Below, in pieces: positions 25,196-33,766 of a stretch of DNA of 54,571 nucleotides. The stretch covers positions 1 through 54,571 of the forward strand of contig WTFV01000008.1 in the NCBI GenBank assembly GCA_011523845.1, read 5' to 3'. The notes under the pieces were generated by a model. That model made no database searches, was not told the DNA's origin, and was given only the letters and a program-made list of their open reading frames with translations. Source of the DNA: Acidobacteriota bacterium (GTDB taxonomy: Bacteria; Acidobacteriota; Vicinamibacteria; Vicinamibacterales; UBA8438). The position numbers and the translations under genes are program-made. Numbering within the stretch: the stretch's first letter is position 1; each line of letters begins with the position of its first letter.

Positions 25196-25624
25196 ATGCG
25201 AGCAAAGGTAGTCCTTTCGGTTCTGGCGGTGGCGATGGCCGCGACTGCCGTTCCCGTGGTGGCCCACCACGCGTTCTCGGCGGAGTTCGACGCCGACGCG
25301 CCGATCCACCTCGAGGGCGTGGTCGTGCGGATGGAGTGGATCAACCCGCACGCGTGGGTCCACCTCGAGGTCACCAACGACGACGGATCGAAGACCGTCT
25401 GGATGGTCGAGGGCGGCACGCCGAACACGCTGCTCCGCCGCGGCTTCAACCGGCAGTCGCTGCTTCCGGGCACCGAGATCATCGTGGACGGTTACCAGGC
25501 CAAGGACGGCTCGAACAAGGGCAACGGCCGCGACCTGACCTTCCGGGACGGCCGCAAGCTGTTCATGGGGTCGTCCGGCACGGGCGCGCCGCGTGACGGC
25601 CGCGACCCGACCGAGCCCGAATAG
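25196..25624 (+). CDS. DUF6152-family secreted protein, copy 2
   Basis: A 142-residue protein with a signal peptide (about 1-23) followed by HHAFSAEFDADAPI and VRMEWINPHAW, the clearest DUF6152 signature in the window. The start at 25196 is set by AGGAGG 8 bases upstream. It has its own promoter (25128) and terminator (25687). It lacks the CTTCAG repeats found in front of the copy at 1101, so the two copies are likely regulated differently. Function is unknown. Confidence 0.9.
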   Translation: MRAKVVLSVLAVAMAATAVPVVAHHAFSAEFDADAPIHLEGVVVRMEWINPHAWVHLEVTNDDGSKTVWMVEGGTPNTLLRRGFNRQSLLPGTEIIVDGYQAKDGSNKGNGRDLTFRDGRKLFMGSSGTGAPRDGRDPTEPE

Positions 25625-25686
25625 GGCGCGCGTCGTTCTGAACGAACGCGTCGGTCCCGCTGGGACCTGATATCGAAAGCCTTGGG

Positions 25687-25730
25687 CGTCCGGAGCTCAC
25701 CATGAGTTCCGGACGTTCAGGGTTTTTTTC
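25687..25730 (+). terminator. Rho-independent terminator
   Basis: An 8-bp stem (25687-25694 with 25708-25715) is followed by a run of seven T residues (25723-25729). It is the clearest terminator in the window and closes the DUF6152 transcript. Confidence 0.9.
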
Positions 25731-25767
25731 TGTTTGTTTCCGTTTTCTCAAGGCGGTCGGTGCGTCG

Positions 25768-26059
25768 CGCGAGATTCTGCGGCGGCATTTCCGGAACCTG
25801 GTCGGCGCACCCGTCAACGAGACCCGGGCCTGCCACCTGCGAGAGCAGCATCGACAGCAACTTCATCGTCGACGTCCATCCGGAACTGGACAACGTCTGG
25901 CCGGCGGGCGGGGGATCGGCCGAGGCATTCAGGTTCGGGCCGATGTTCGGCGATTACCCTGCCCACCGGGTGCTCGCCGGCCACGTTGCCCATCGGGTGC
26001 TTGGCGATGACCGCGAGCCCGAACGGGCCGACGGGTTTCGGCTGAAGGACGAGGAGTTC
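25768..26059 (+). pseudogene. Remnant of a DAO-type FAD-dependent oxidoreductase
   Basis: The C-terminal quarter of a D-amino-acid-oxidase-family protein survives without its N-terminus. The first part (APVNETRACHL) is in one frame and the second (FIVDVHPELDNVWPAGGGSAE through FRLKDEEF) in another, with a one-base shift near 25847. The block with VDVHPELDNVW and GGGSAE-F-GP is typical of the FAD-binding end of these enzymes. A short internal duplication (AHRVL twice) is also present. The stretch 25731-26147 holds no intact gene. Confidence 0.7.
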
Positions 26060-26065
26060 GGCCAA

Positions 26066-26094
26066 GGGTCTGCGCGGCAGAAACGCGCGGACCC
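26066..26094. repeat. GC-rich inverted repeat
   Basis: An 11-bp inverted repeat with one mismatch (26066-26076 with 26084-26094) around a 7-nt loop. It lies between the oxidase remnant and the convergent SYLF gene. It may stop transcription from either side; there is no T tract. Confidence 0.45.
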
Positions 26095-26147
26095 CTGGAG
26101 GGCTGGTTGGGCGGCAAGCGGAGCCGCAGACGACGATTGTCGGGCAA

Positions 26148-26945
26148 CTAGTCGGACTCGTCCTCGTCGTTCGCCGTCAGGCTGTCCAGCGCCTCTCGCA
26201 GCCTCGTCACGGCTTCCGGGACGGCGCTTCCCGTCTCGCCGTCCAGCACGATCTCTCTGGAGTCGAGCCGCTCGCCGTAGAACCGCTCGTTCGCGTCACG
26301 ATCGGCCCGTAGCGTCGCGCCGCCCAGCGTCACCCCCGCGAACACCCCCCTGGCGCGCGAATAGCTGAGGATCTCGGCCGTCATCTGCAGATCCGTGGAT
26401 GCTTCGAGCCGCCGGCCGACGGGTCCGACCGCGGCCGAGGCGTCCGCCCCGAGCGTGAACTGGTTGTCGAGCAGCCGGGACAGACCCCGGCGGTTCTGGA
26501 TCAGCAGCACGATGTCGATGGACTGCGCACCGACCTGCAGGCCGATGCTCCCGGCGGTCAACGTCAGGAACGCCGGCGCGGACCAGTCGCCGGTGTCTTC
26601 GTGCCGGGCGGCGATGAAGCCGCGGCCCCGCTGTCCGCCGACGAAGAAGCCGGCCCTGACCGTCGAGGGGAAGACCGCGATGGCGACGGACCGTTCCAGG
26701 ATCGCCTCCGGGATGGCGGCGTCGGGAGCGCTCATGATCTCCTGCAGGACCACGATCGCTTCGTCGATGCGGTCGGCCTCCTCGTTGGCGCCGGCGACCG
26801 GCGGCGCGCAGACCAGAAGCAGGCCGGCCAGGGCAGCGGCGGTCCAGCGCGGCGGGCGCCGGGTGCGGGACGTCGAGCAACGGCGGGCGAGCCTGACGGC
26901 AGGACCCGGGCAGTGGCGGTCAGAAACGAGGTCTGGAGTAGTCAT
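26148..26945 (-). CDS. SYLF-domain (Ysc84/DUF500) protein
   Basis: A 265-residue protein. Residues about 30-52 form a hydrophobic signal segment; the SYLF domain spans about 60-225, with ILERSVAIAVFPS, AGFFVGGQRGRGF, ASAAVGPVGR and the LSYSRARGVFAGVTLGG motif. SYLF proteins bind phosphoinositides in eukaryotes; bacterial ones are exported and of unclear role. The start at 26945 is the first ATG near GGAGG, but the spacing is very short, so a start nearer the signal segment is possible. Confidence 0.88.
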   Translation of the reverse strand: MTTPDLVSDRHCPGPAVRLARRCSTSRTRRPPRWTAAALAGLLLVCAPPVAGANEEADRIDEAIVVLQEIMSAPDAAIPEAILERSVAIAVFPSTVRAGFFVGGQRGRGFIAARHEDTGDWSAPAFLTLTAGSIGLQVGAQSIDIVLLIQNRRGLSRLLDNQFTLGADASAAVGPVGRRLEASTDLQMTAEILSYSRARGVFAGVTLGGATLRADRDANERFYGERLDSREIVLDGETGSAVPEAVTRLREALDSLTANDEDESD

Positions 26946-26980
26946 ACCTCCAGGGTAGTCGATTCTCGTAAGATCCGCCG

Positions 26981-28585
26981 ATGGCTCCGCGTGTCCCATC
27001 CGCCGGCGGTCTGCTGGTCCTGCTGGCCCTGTCGGCCGGGCCGGTGCGGGGCCAGGGGGCGGAGGCGGACCCGCCTGCGCCGCCGGTCATCGGGGTCATC
27101 GAGGTCGTCGGCCGGGAGGTCTTCGACGAGCGCGGCGGCGGACTGTTCGCACCGCATCGCATCGCCAACCGGATTCACGTCCGCACCCGCGAGCACATCA
27201 TCCGCCGCGAGCTGCTCTTCGAGACCGGCGACGCCTTCGACCGCGAGCTGATCGACCAGACGGAACGCAATCTGCGCAGCCTGTGGTTCCTCCGCGATGC
27301 GCGGGTGGAGACCACCGAGGTGGACGAGGATCTCGACGGGCGGCCCGAGCGGGTCGATGCCGTCGTCACGACGTGGGACCGCTGGTCGCTCGCCCCGCGG
27401 GTCGATTTCTCGCAGGTGCATGATCGGACCATCTGGGAGATCGGCGCTTCCGAGAAGAACCTCCTCGGGTTCGGAAAGGCCATCACGGTCTCGCACCGGC
27501 AGAACCTCGACCGGGTGACGGATCGCGTGCGGTACGAGGACCCCCAGTTGCTCGGCTCCAACGCCGGGCTGGCGGCATCGATTGCCGACCTCAGCGACGG
27601 TCACGAGCGGCTTCTGACGATGGACCGCGGCTACCTGTCCCTCCGGGATCCGTGGGCGTTCTCGGCGGGGCTGGTGAGCATCCTGCGGACGGAACCGATC
27701 GTCGAGCACGGGGTCGAGGTCGAGCGGTTGCCGATCCGCGGGGACTTCGTCGACGTGGAGGTGGGCCGGGCCCTGCTGCGCGGTGACACCCATGCCGTCC
27801 GTGCGCATGGCGCATACCGCTCGCACGAGGTGCAGGTGGGCGCCGACGACCGCGACTACTCGGGTCCCGAGGTGGGTCTGCGGTCGGTTACCCATCGGTT
27901 CGTCCGGCTGACCCACGTGAACCAGTTCGAGCGGACGGAGGACTTCAACCTGGGAACCGAGTCGCACGCCGTGCTGCGCCTCTCGGCGCCTGCGTTCGGC
28001 GGCCGGGACGCGGTGTTTCTCTCGGTCGGGCACCGGCACGGGCTGCGATTGCGGGACGATCACTTCGTGGTTCTCGGCGTCGGGTTCGACGGGCGGCGCG
28101 AGCGCGGGGCATGGCGGAACAGCGTGGCTGCCGTCAACGCACGCTACCTGCGGAAGCACTCGCCGCGTACGGCGTTCGTCGGGAAGCTCGACTATCGCCA
28201 CGGCCGCGACTTCGATCCCGAGGTGCAGCTTCGCCTGGGCGCGGAGACCGGCCTGCGCGGCTATCCCGTGCGGCAGTTCACCGGCACGCGATCGCTGCTG
28301 CTGACCATCGAGGAGCGCGCGTTCTTCGCGGACGACGTCTGGCAGTTGTTCTCGTTCGGCGTCGCCGGATTCGTCGACAGCGGTTTCGTCTGGCCGGCGG
28401 GGACGCCGGTCGACCTGGGAGATCTCCGCACCGGCGTCGGCGTCAGCCTGCTCGTCGGCAGCCACCGGCTCGCGAGCCGCGGCGGCGTCCGGTTCGACCT
28501 CGGCTATGCCCTCGATCCGGTCGTCGGTTTCGACGGCAGGCCGAAGCGCTGGGTCGGCGCGGCATTCTCGGACATTGTCTTCTGA
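26981..28585 (+). CDS. Outer-membrane POTRA/beta-barrel protein (BamA superfamily)
   Basis: A 534-residue protein with a signal peptide (about 1-24). A POTRA-like domain follows (about 35-135), with RTREHIIRRELLFETGDAFDRELI and ERNLRSLWFLRDARVE. The C-terminal barrel (about 150-534) has the ETGLRGYPVRQFTG motif, related to the VRGF/Y motif of Omp85 proteins, and ends in Phe. It probably sits in the outer membrane and may insert or translocate proteins or lipids. It is divergent from the SYLF gene; the two ATGs are only 35 bp apart. BamA itself is longer, so this is a smaller family member. Confidence 0.85.
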   Translation: MAPRVPSAGGLLVLLALSAGPVRGQGAEADPPAPPVIGVIEVVGREVFDERGGGLFAPHRIANRIHVRTREHIIRRELLFETGDAFDRELIDQTERNLRSLWFLRDARVETTEVDEDLDGRPERVDAVVTTWDRWSLAPRVDFSQVHDRTIWEIGASEKNLLGFGKAITVSHRQNLDRVTDRVRYEDPQLLGSNAGLAASIADLSDGHERLLTMDRGYLSLRDPWAFSAGLVSILRTEPIVEHGVEVERLPIRGDFVDVEVGRALLRGDTHAVRAHGAYRSHEVQVGADDRDYSGPEVGLRSVTHRFVRLTHVNQFERTEDFNLGTESHAVLRLSAPAFGGRDAVFLSVGHRHGLRLRDDHFVVLGVGFDGRRERGAWRNSVAAVNARYLRKHSPRTAFVGKLDYRHGRDFDPEVQLRLGAETGLRGYPVRQFTGTRSLLLTIEERAFFADDVWQLFSFGVAGFVDSGFVWPAGTPVDLGDLRTGVGVSLLVGSHRLASRGGVRFDLGYALDPVVGFDGRPKRWVGAAFSDIVF

Positions 28586-28610
28586 TCCGCATCCGCGGGC
28601 GTCGTGCCGG

Positions 28611-29213
28611 ATGGCCGCCGCGTTCGCCGCCGGCGGGCTGATTCCCTTCGCAACGTGGCTCCTGCTGCCGGCGCTCGGTGCGTGGGACTTCTACCGGGGC
28701 GGGACGATGCTGCGCCCGCTAGCGGTCTTCGTCCTGGCCTGCGCGGCGGGCGGCGCCCTGGCCGGCGGCGCGCTCGGCCGCAACCCGCGCTGGCGGGCGG
28801 CTTTCGGCACGGCCTTCGTCGCCACGCTCTGGATTCCGTTCCTGATGCTGACCAGCCTGCCGGCCCTGAGCGGGCGGGAGCGGTTGATCGATCTGCTCGT
28901 CGGCTTCGCGCCGGCCCTGGCGCTGTCGCACGCGCTCCTCGGCGCGTTCGGGCTCGTGCTCGGCGGGAGCGGCTGGCGCCGCGCGTGTACGGGTGCAATG
29001 GTCTTCGGCGCGGCCGGCGCCGGTGCGGGCGTGCTGCTGGCGCTCGTCGTCCGGCTCCTCGCAGGGCTTTCCGGAGCGCCGGCGTTCGCGCTGAGTGCGC
29101 TCGGCGGCGGCGCGACGTGTCTCGTGCCGTTGACGGTCGCCGGCTGGTGGCTCGCCCGCCCGACGGCTACCACCGCGCGTCGCCCTCCAGCACGCGCTCG
29201 ATGCGGGCGATGA
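28611..29213 (+). CDS. Multi-TM membrane protein, unknown function
   Basis: A 200-residue hydrophobic protein with about six TM helices and no recognised family motif. The ATG at 28611 starts directly before the first helix; the reading frame also extends upstream into the preceding gene. It follows the beta-barrel gene by 25 bp and may be in the same operon. Its last 47 bp overlap the 3' end of the convergent CREST-like gene, which is unusual. Confidence 0.6.
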   Translation: MAAAFAAGGLIPFATWLLLPALGAWDFYRGGTMLRPLAVFVLACAAGGALAGGALGRNPRWRAAFGTAFVATLWIPFLMLTSLPALSGRERLIDLLVGFAPALALSHALLGAFGLVLGGSGWRRACTGAMVFGAAGAGAGVLLALVVRLLAGLSGAPAFALSALGGGATCLVPLTVAGWWLARPTATTARRPPARARCGR

Positions 29214-29853
29214 ACACGCAGGCGGCAGCCGCCGCCAGATGCCACGCGATATGGGGTTGCAGGACGTGCGCCCAGGCGCTCCCGGGGCTCGTGCACGCGA
29301 TGCCGGCATGGTCCAGGGCGAGCAGCGCCGCGGCGGGGAAGAGCAGTCCGACCGTCCGCCGCAGGTCGGCGCGAATGGCCGGGTGCGTGCGCGCCAGCGC
29401 GCGCCACAGCCAGAGCAGCGCCAGGGCCTGCGCGGTGACGGCGACGTAGCCCGCGGCGGTGGCGATGAACGGCAGCACGGCGCCGCCGCCGGCGAACAGG
29501 GCGAAGAGCGCCGGCCACCGGTCGCGCGATGCGTGACCGCGGTGCACCAGGGCCGCGGCCAGCAACAGGCCCGTGAGCAGCGGGATCGCGGCGAGATCGA
29601 GCTGCTGGAACACGGCCGCGAACGTCGCGTGGAAGAGCATCGAAGCGGCGCTCAGCAGGGCGAGAATCGCCGGGAGGAAGCGTGCCGGCCCGCGGGCGGG
29701 GGCGCGGTGGAACTCGTGCCAGACGACGGCCGCCGCGACCAGGCCGGCGAGTCCGGACAGGGTCTCGCCGGGATGCGCCAGCAGCGCGGCGACGTCGGGC
29801 TCGCAGGTGTCGTAGGCGGCCCGCTCGAGGGTGTTCCAGGGTCCCGGTCTCAC
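29167..29853 (-). CDS. CREST-superfamily membrane hydrolase, ceramidase-like
   Basis: A 228-residue protein with about seven TM helices. It shows the CREST pattern: an early SMLFHATFAAVF with Ser and His, a QQLDLAAIP motif with Asp, and a C-terminal HIAWHLAAA with two His. These residues form the zinc site of alkaline ceramidases, PAQR receptors and Per1 proteins. N-terminal NTLERAAYDTCEPD is soluble. It lies next to a neutral ceramidase-like gene on the same strand, 32 bp apart, so a role in sphingolipid or N-acyl amide hydrolysis is plausible. Confidence 0.7.
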   Translation of the reverse strand: MRPGPWNTLERAAYDTCEPDVAALLAHPGETLSGLAGLVAAAVVWHEFHRAPARGPARFLPAILALLSAASMLFHATFAAVFQQLDLAAIPLLTGLLLAAALVHRGHASRDRWPALFALFAGGGAVLPFIATAAGYVAVTAQALALLWLWRALARTHPAIRADLRRTVGLLFPAAALLALDHAGIACTSPGSAWAHVLQPHIAWHLAAAAACVFIARIERVLEGDARW

Positions 29854-29884
29854 CGTCCGACTTCCCGGCGGCCCGCGGTGTCCG

Positions 29885-31573
29885 TCAGGGAGACGGCGCG
29901 CCGCCCCGGGCCGCGCCCCGCGCGGCGAGGAGATCCTGCCAGGCGCGGAGGACGTCCTCGCCGAAACGCTTGCCGATGGTCACCCATTCCTCGTAGTGAT
30001 TGGGGTGGTCGAAGTTCCACCACCCGGTATTGTCCGACCGCGGCACCAGGTACGAGAGATAGTCCTGCGCGGACCCGATGAAACCGTGGTGTCGTCCGGG
30101 CATCAGATGGTCGACGCCGTCCATCGGCGGGAAGCGCCACGTGCCCCATTCGGATCCGTAGTCGGCGACGCTTTCCGCTCGTCCCAGCGCATAGGCGGGG
30201 TCGATCTCGCCCGGGGCGGTCAGCAGGCTCAGGTCGCCGATCTCCAGCAGGGCGACCTCGGCCCGCACGCATCCCAGCAGGCCCCAGCAGTCGGGCCAGT
30301 GGTAGCGGAGCCGGTCGTCGGCCTCGACGTCGTGATGCCAGACCGACCAGGTGCCCAACAGGTGGATGACGTTGTCGATGGGCGTGTCGAACGACGTCGT
30401 GGCGACGGCCAGCTCGGGCGCCGGCAGCGGGTCCGCCGCATCGAGCGCGGTGACCGCCGCGTGCGCGATCTCGTAGCCGGTCGAGCGGATCTTCTCCCAT
30501 CCGTCCCTCACCAGGACCGGTCGCGCCGCGCCGTCCGGCGCGGCCTCGAAGACGCGATTGCCCGCGTCGTCCCACAGGGGGACCGGGGTGCCGCGCAGTC
30601 CGCTCATCTGGTTGCCGACCGTGCCGGCCACGAACACCGCCACGCCGCCCCGCACACGCTCCAGGTACTCGCGCAGGTAGTGCGGGTAGTCGCTCGACAG
30701 GAGCCGGTTGGCGCTGCCGAGCGTGTCGGGGTGGTTGTGCCAGTTGACCAGGGTCGCGATCGTCCCGCCGGTCTCCGTCGCCCGGAACTCCGCCGCGACG
30801 ATCCGCGTGTTGCCGACGACCGGGTCCCGGAGGTCGCGTTGCAGCACGAAATGGTCGTAGGCGGCGGCGGGGTGGTCCATCTCGTTGTTGATGACCGGCA
30901 ACCGGCAGTCGTCCGCCGTCTTGAGAGCCCCGCTCGAGACGTCCTGGCAGGCGACGTGGCTGGTGGTCGCCGTGGTCAGGCTCGCGGGCCGCAGGTCGCC
31001 GAGCGCCTCCCCGATGGCGGCGTACAGCCGCTCCCGCAGCCAGGTCGTGTAGGGGCGGTTGTGGCCGGCCATCAGGGTCGACCAGTAGCCGCTGGCGTCC
31101 GGGGCCGAATGCGTGTGGGTGGAATGCAGGACGACGTGGCTCTCGGGTATCCGGTATTCACGGCGCACCCGGCGGCGGACGGGTCCGGTGTGCTTCCGGC
31201 CCAGGCCCGGGAGGTCGGCGGCCACGAGCACCAGCGTCTCGCCATCGGCGTCGCGCAGCGCGAGCGCGCGCGCCCAGAGCGGGTCGTGGACACCCTCGGC
31301 AATCCGGTTTCCTTCCCGCAACGGCACGTAGGGACTGAAGCCGGCCAGGTGAATCCACCGGAAGCAGTCGCGCTCGGGATCGAACTGGGGAACCGACGCG
31401 TCGGCCGACGCGTCTTCACACAGCACCGGGGTGATGTCGACGGCCGCCGCGCCGGCCAGGAGCTGGGCCGCGGACGGCGCCGGCGACGCCGCACCGACGA
31501 TGGCCGCCGCGAGGAGCCAGACTCCCGCCGCCCCGCTTCGGAGTATGCTCTGCTCGCACAGGAGGGTACGCAT
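29885..31573 (-). CDS. Neutral/alkaline non-lysosomal ceramidase-like secreted protein
   Basis: A 562-residue protein with a signal peptide (about 1-40, ending APSAAQ). It has the N-terminal domain of neutral ceramidases: AGAAAVDITP at the start of the mature part, GVHDPLWARALAL, VLVAADLPGL, and the zinc-site SHVVLHSTHTHSAP followed by LVNWHNHPDTLGSANRLLSSDYP. It likely cleaves an amide bond in a ceramide-like lipid in the periplasm or outside. The ATG at 31573 shares its CAT with the ATG of the divergent gene at 31572. An upstream in-frame ATG at 31585 is possible. Confidence 0.85.
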   Translation of the reverse strand: MRTLLCEQSILRSGAAGVWLLAAAIVGAASPAPSAAQLLAGAAAVDITPVLCEDASADASVPQFDPERDCFRWIHLAGFSPYVPLREGNRIAEGVHDPLWARALALRDADGETLVLVAADLPGLGRKHTGPVRRRVRREYRIPESHVVLHSTHTHSAPDASGYWSTLMAGHNRPYTTWLRERLYAAIGEALGDLRPASLTTATTSHVACQDVSSGALKTADDCRLPVINNEMDHPAAAYDHFVLQRDLRDPVVGNTRIVAAEFRATETGGTIATLVNWHNHPDTLGSANRLLSSDYPHYLREYLERVRGGVAVFVAGTVGNQMSGLRGTPVPLWDDAGNRVFEAAPDGAARPVLVRDGWEKIRSTGYEIAHAAVTALDAADPLPAPELAVATTSFDTPIDNVIHLLGTWSVWHHDVEADDRLRYHWPDCWGLLGCVRAEVALLEIGDLSLLTAPGEIDPAYALGRAESVADYGSEWGTWRFPPMDGVDHLMPGRHHGFIGSAQDYLSYLVPRSDNTGWWNFDHPNHYEEWVTIGKRFGEDVLRAWQDLLAARGAARGGAPSP

Positions 31574-31991
31574 GGGGTTGAACACCTACCTCACGTTCGA
31601 TGGCAACTGCCGCGAGGCATTCGAATTCTACCGGTCCGTCTTCGGCGGCGAGTTCGCGGACTTCCAGACGTTCGGCGACGGGCCGCCGGACATGCCGGTG
31701 TCCGAAGAGGAGAAGGGACGCGTCATGCACGTCTCGCTGCCGATCGGTTCGAGCGTCCTGATGGGCAGCGACTCGTCCAGCTTCGGCCCGCCGCTCGCGG
31801 TCGGCAACAACTTCTCCCTGTCCATCGAGGTGACGAGCCGGGAGCAGTGCGACGAGCTGTTCGCGAAGCTGTCCGCGGGCGGCTCGGTCGTCATGCCGCT
31901 GGGGGAGATGTTCTGGGGCGCGTACTTCGGCCAGTGGACCGACCGGTTCGGCATCAACTGGATGGTGAACTACACGCTGCCCAAGGAGTGA
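31572..31991 (+). CDS. VOC-family protein (PhnB-like)
   Basis: A 139-residue glyoxalase/bleomycin-resistance fold protein. It shows TYLTFDGNCREAFEFYRSVFGGE at the start, GRVMHVSLPIGSSVLMGSD in the middle and WGAYFGQWTDRFGINWMVNY at the end, as in PhnB-like proteins. The ATG at 31572 is preceded by GGAGGG (31561). It is divergent from the ceramidase-like gene, and the start codons overlap. Function of this family is not established. Confidence 0.9.
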   Translation: MGLNTYLTFDGNCREAFEFYRSVFGGEFADFQTFGDGPPDMPVSEEEKGRVMHVSLPIGSSVLMGSDSSSFGPPLAVGNNFSLSIEVTSREQCDELFAKLSAGGSVVMPLGEMFWGAYFGQWTDRFGINWMVNYTLPKE

Positions 31992-32078
31992 GCGGGCCGC
32001 CGGGAAGGCTGCTTGCGTGGACCCCCCGTGCCGCCGGCAGCAGGGCGTCGCGACTGCCGGATCCGATGGCGCGGGAGC

Positions 32079-33719
32079 TCAGGCGGTCTCGATGCCGGCC
32101 GCGTCGCCGAGATCCAGTTCGGCCGTCGCGATCTCGCGCATCCGGAACTTCCGGACCTTGCCGGTGACGGTCAGGGGGAACGCGTCCACCAGCTTCCAGT
32201 AGCGGGGAATCTTGTAGGTGGCGATGGCCCCGTGGCAGAACGCGCGGAGCTGCTCGCCGGTGAGCGTGGTCCCGGCCTTCGGCTTCACCCAGGCCATCAC
32301 CTCCTCGCCGTAGCGGGCCGAGGGGACGCCGATGACCTGCGCGTCCTCGATGTCGGGATGGGTGTAGAGGAACTCCTCCACCTCGCGCGGGTAGACGTTC
32401 TCGCCGCCGCGGATGATCATGTCCTTGATGCGGCCGACGATCTTCAGGTAGCCCTCGTCGTCCATCGCGGCGAGGTCTCCCGAGTGCATCCAGCGCGCGC
32501 CGTCGATGGCGGCGGCGGTCGCCTCCGGCTGGTTCCAGTAGCCGAGCATCACCACGTAGCCGCGCGTGCAGAGCTCGCCCGAGGCGCCGCGCGGCACGAT
32601 CCGGCCGCTCTCGGGATCGATCACCTTGATCTCGACGTGGGGGTGGATGCGGCCGACGCTGCCCACCCGCTTCTCCACCGGGTCGTCGACGCGGGTCTGG
32701 GTGGACACGGGCGACGTCTCCGTCATGCCGTAGCAGATGGTGATCCCGGTCACGTTCATCTGCTCCCGGACCTGCTTCATGACCTCGACGGGGCAGGGCG
32801 ATCCGGCCATGACCCCGGTGCGCAGCGAGGAGAAGTCGGTGCTCCGGAAGTCCGCGTGGTTCAACTGGGCGATGAACATCGTCGGGACGCCGTAGATCGA
32901 CGTGCACCGCTCGCGCTCGATGGCGGCGAGGGTGGCGGCCGGGTCGAAGCTCTCGGCCGGCGCCACCATGCAGGCGCCGTGCGTGGTGCAGGCGAGATTG
33001 CCGATCACCATGCCGAAGCAGTGGTAGAAGGGGACGGGAATCAACACGCGGTCGTCGGCGGTGTAGCGGAGGATCTCGCCGCAGAAATAGCCGTTGTTGA
33101 GGATGTTGTGGTGTGAGAGGGTCGCTCCCTTGGGCGCCCCGGTGGTGCCCGACGTGTACTGGATGTTTATGGGGTCGTCGAAGCTCAGGCCCGCCTCCCG
33201 CTCGGCCAGCGCCGCGTCGTCGACGCCGGCGCCCTCCTCCAGCAGGGAATCCCACTCGTCGTCGAGGACGACCGTCTCATTCAGCGCCGGGCAATTGGGG
33301 CGCACGCTGTCGACGATGGCCGAGTAGTCGGCGGCGCGGAAGCGCCTGGCGTGCAGAAGCAGGCGCATTCCCGACTGGTCGAGCGTGTATTCGAGCTCGT
33401 GGGCGCGGTACGCGGGGTTGACGTTGACCAGCACCGCGCCGACGCGGGCCGTTGCATACTGGGCCACCACCCACTCGTACCGATTCGGCGCCCAGATGCC
33501 CACCCGGTCGCCCCTGGCGATGCCGCGGGCGAGCAGCGCGCGGGCGAGGCGGGTGGTCAGGTCCCAGAACTCCCGATAGGTGGCCCGGAAGTTCTGGGAG
33601 GCGACGACGAGGGCGTCGTGCTCCGGGTGCCGCTCCACCGTCCGGCGCAGGTTCGCACCGATGGTCTCGCCCAGCAAGGGGACGTCGGCGGCGCCGTGCA
33701 CATAGGAAGGCGCGCTCAC
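32079..33719 (-). CDS. AMP-binding acyl-CoA synthetase
   Basis: A 546-residue ANL-superfamily enzyme that activates a carboxylate, probably a medium- or long-chain fatty acid, to its CoA thioester. Motifs: P-loop YTSGTTGAPKG (about 188-198), ICYGMTETSPVS, GELCTRGYVVMLGYW, HSGDLAAMDDEGYLKIVGRIKDMIIRGGENVYPREVE and TVTGKVRKFRMRE with the catalytic Lys. The GTG at 33719 is chosen because a TATAAT -10 box (33729-33734, minus strand) lies 10 bases upstream; a longer start at 33755 would run through it. It is divergent from the VWFA gene. Confidence 0.93.
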   Translation of the reverse strand: MSAPSYVHGAADVPLLGETIGANLRRTVERHPEHDALVVASQNFRATYREFWDLTTRLARALLARGIARGDRVGIWAPNRYEWVVAQYATARVGAVLVNVNPAYRAHELEYTLDQSGMRLLLHARRFRAADYSAIVDSVRPNCPALNETVVLDDEWDSLLEEGAGVDDAALAEREAGLSFDDPINIQYTSGTTGAPKGATLSHHNILNNGYFCGEILRYTADDRVLIPVPFYHCFGMVIGNLACTTHGACMVAPAESFDPAATLAAIERERCTSIYGVPTMFIAQLNHADFRSTDFSSLRTGVMAGSPCPVEVMKQVREQMNVTGITICYGMTETSPVSTQTRVDDPVEKRVGSVGRIHPHVEIKVIDPESGRIVPRGASGELCTRGYVVMLGYWNQPEATAAAIDGARWMHSGDLAAMDDEGYLKIVGRIKDMIIRGGENVYPREVEEFLYTHPDIEDAQVIGVPSARYGEEVMAWVKPKAGTTLTGEQLRAFCHGAIATYKIPRYWKLVDAFPLTVTGKVRKFRMREIATAELDLGDAAGIETA

Positions 33720-33728
33720 GGAACCGTG

Positions 33729-33736
33729 ATTATAAT
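33729..33736. promoter_or_regulatory. Palindromic -10 box of divergent genes
   Basis: ATTATAAT is its own reverse complement and gives TATAAT on both strands. It lies between the AMP-ligase GTG (33719) and the VWFA GTG (33767). One or both genes could start from it; the ligase mRNA would be nearly leaderless. Confidence 0.5.
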
Positions 33737-33766
33737 GAGGCCGCCAGCCCTGCAAGGAAGCAGATC

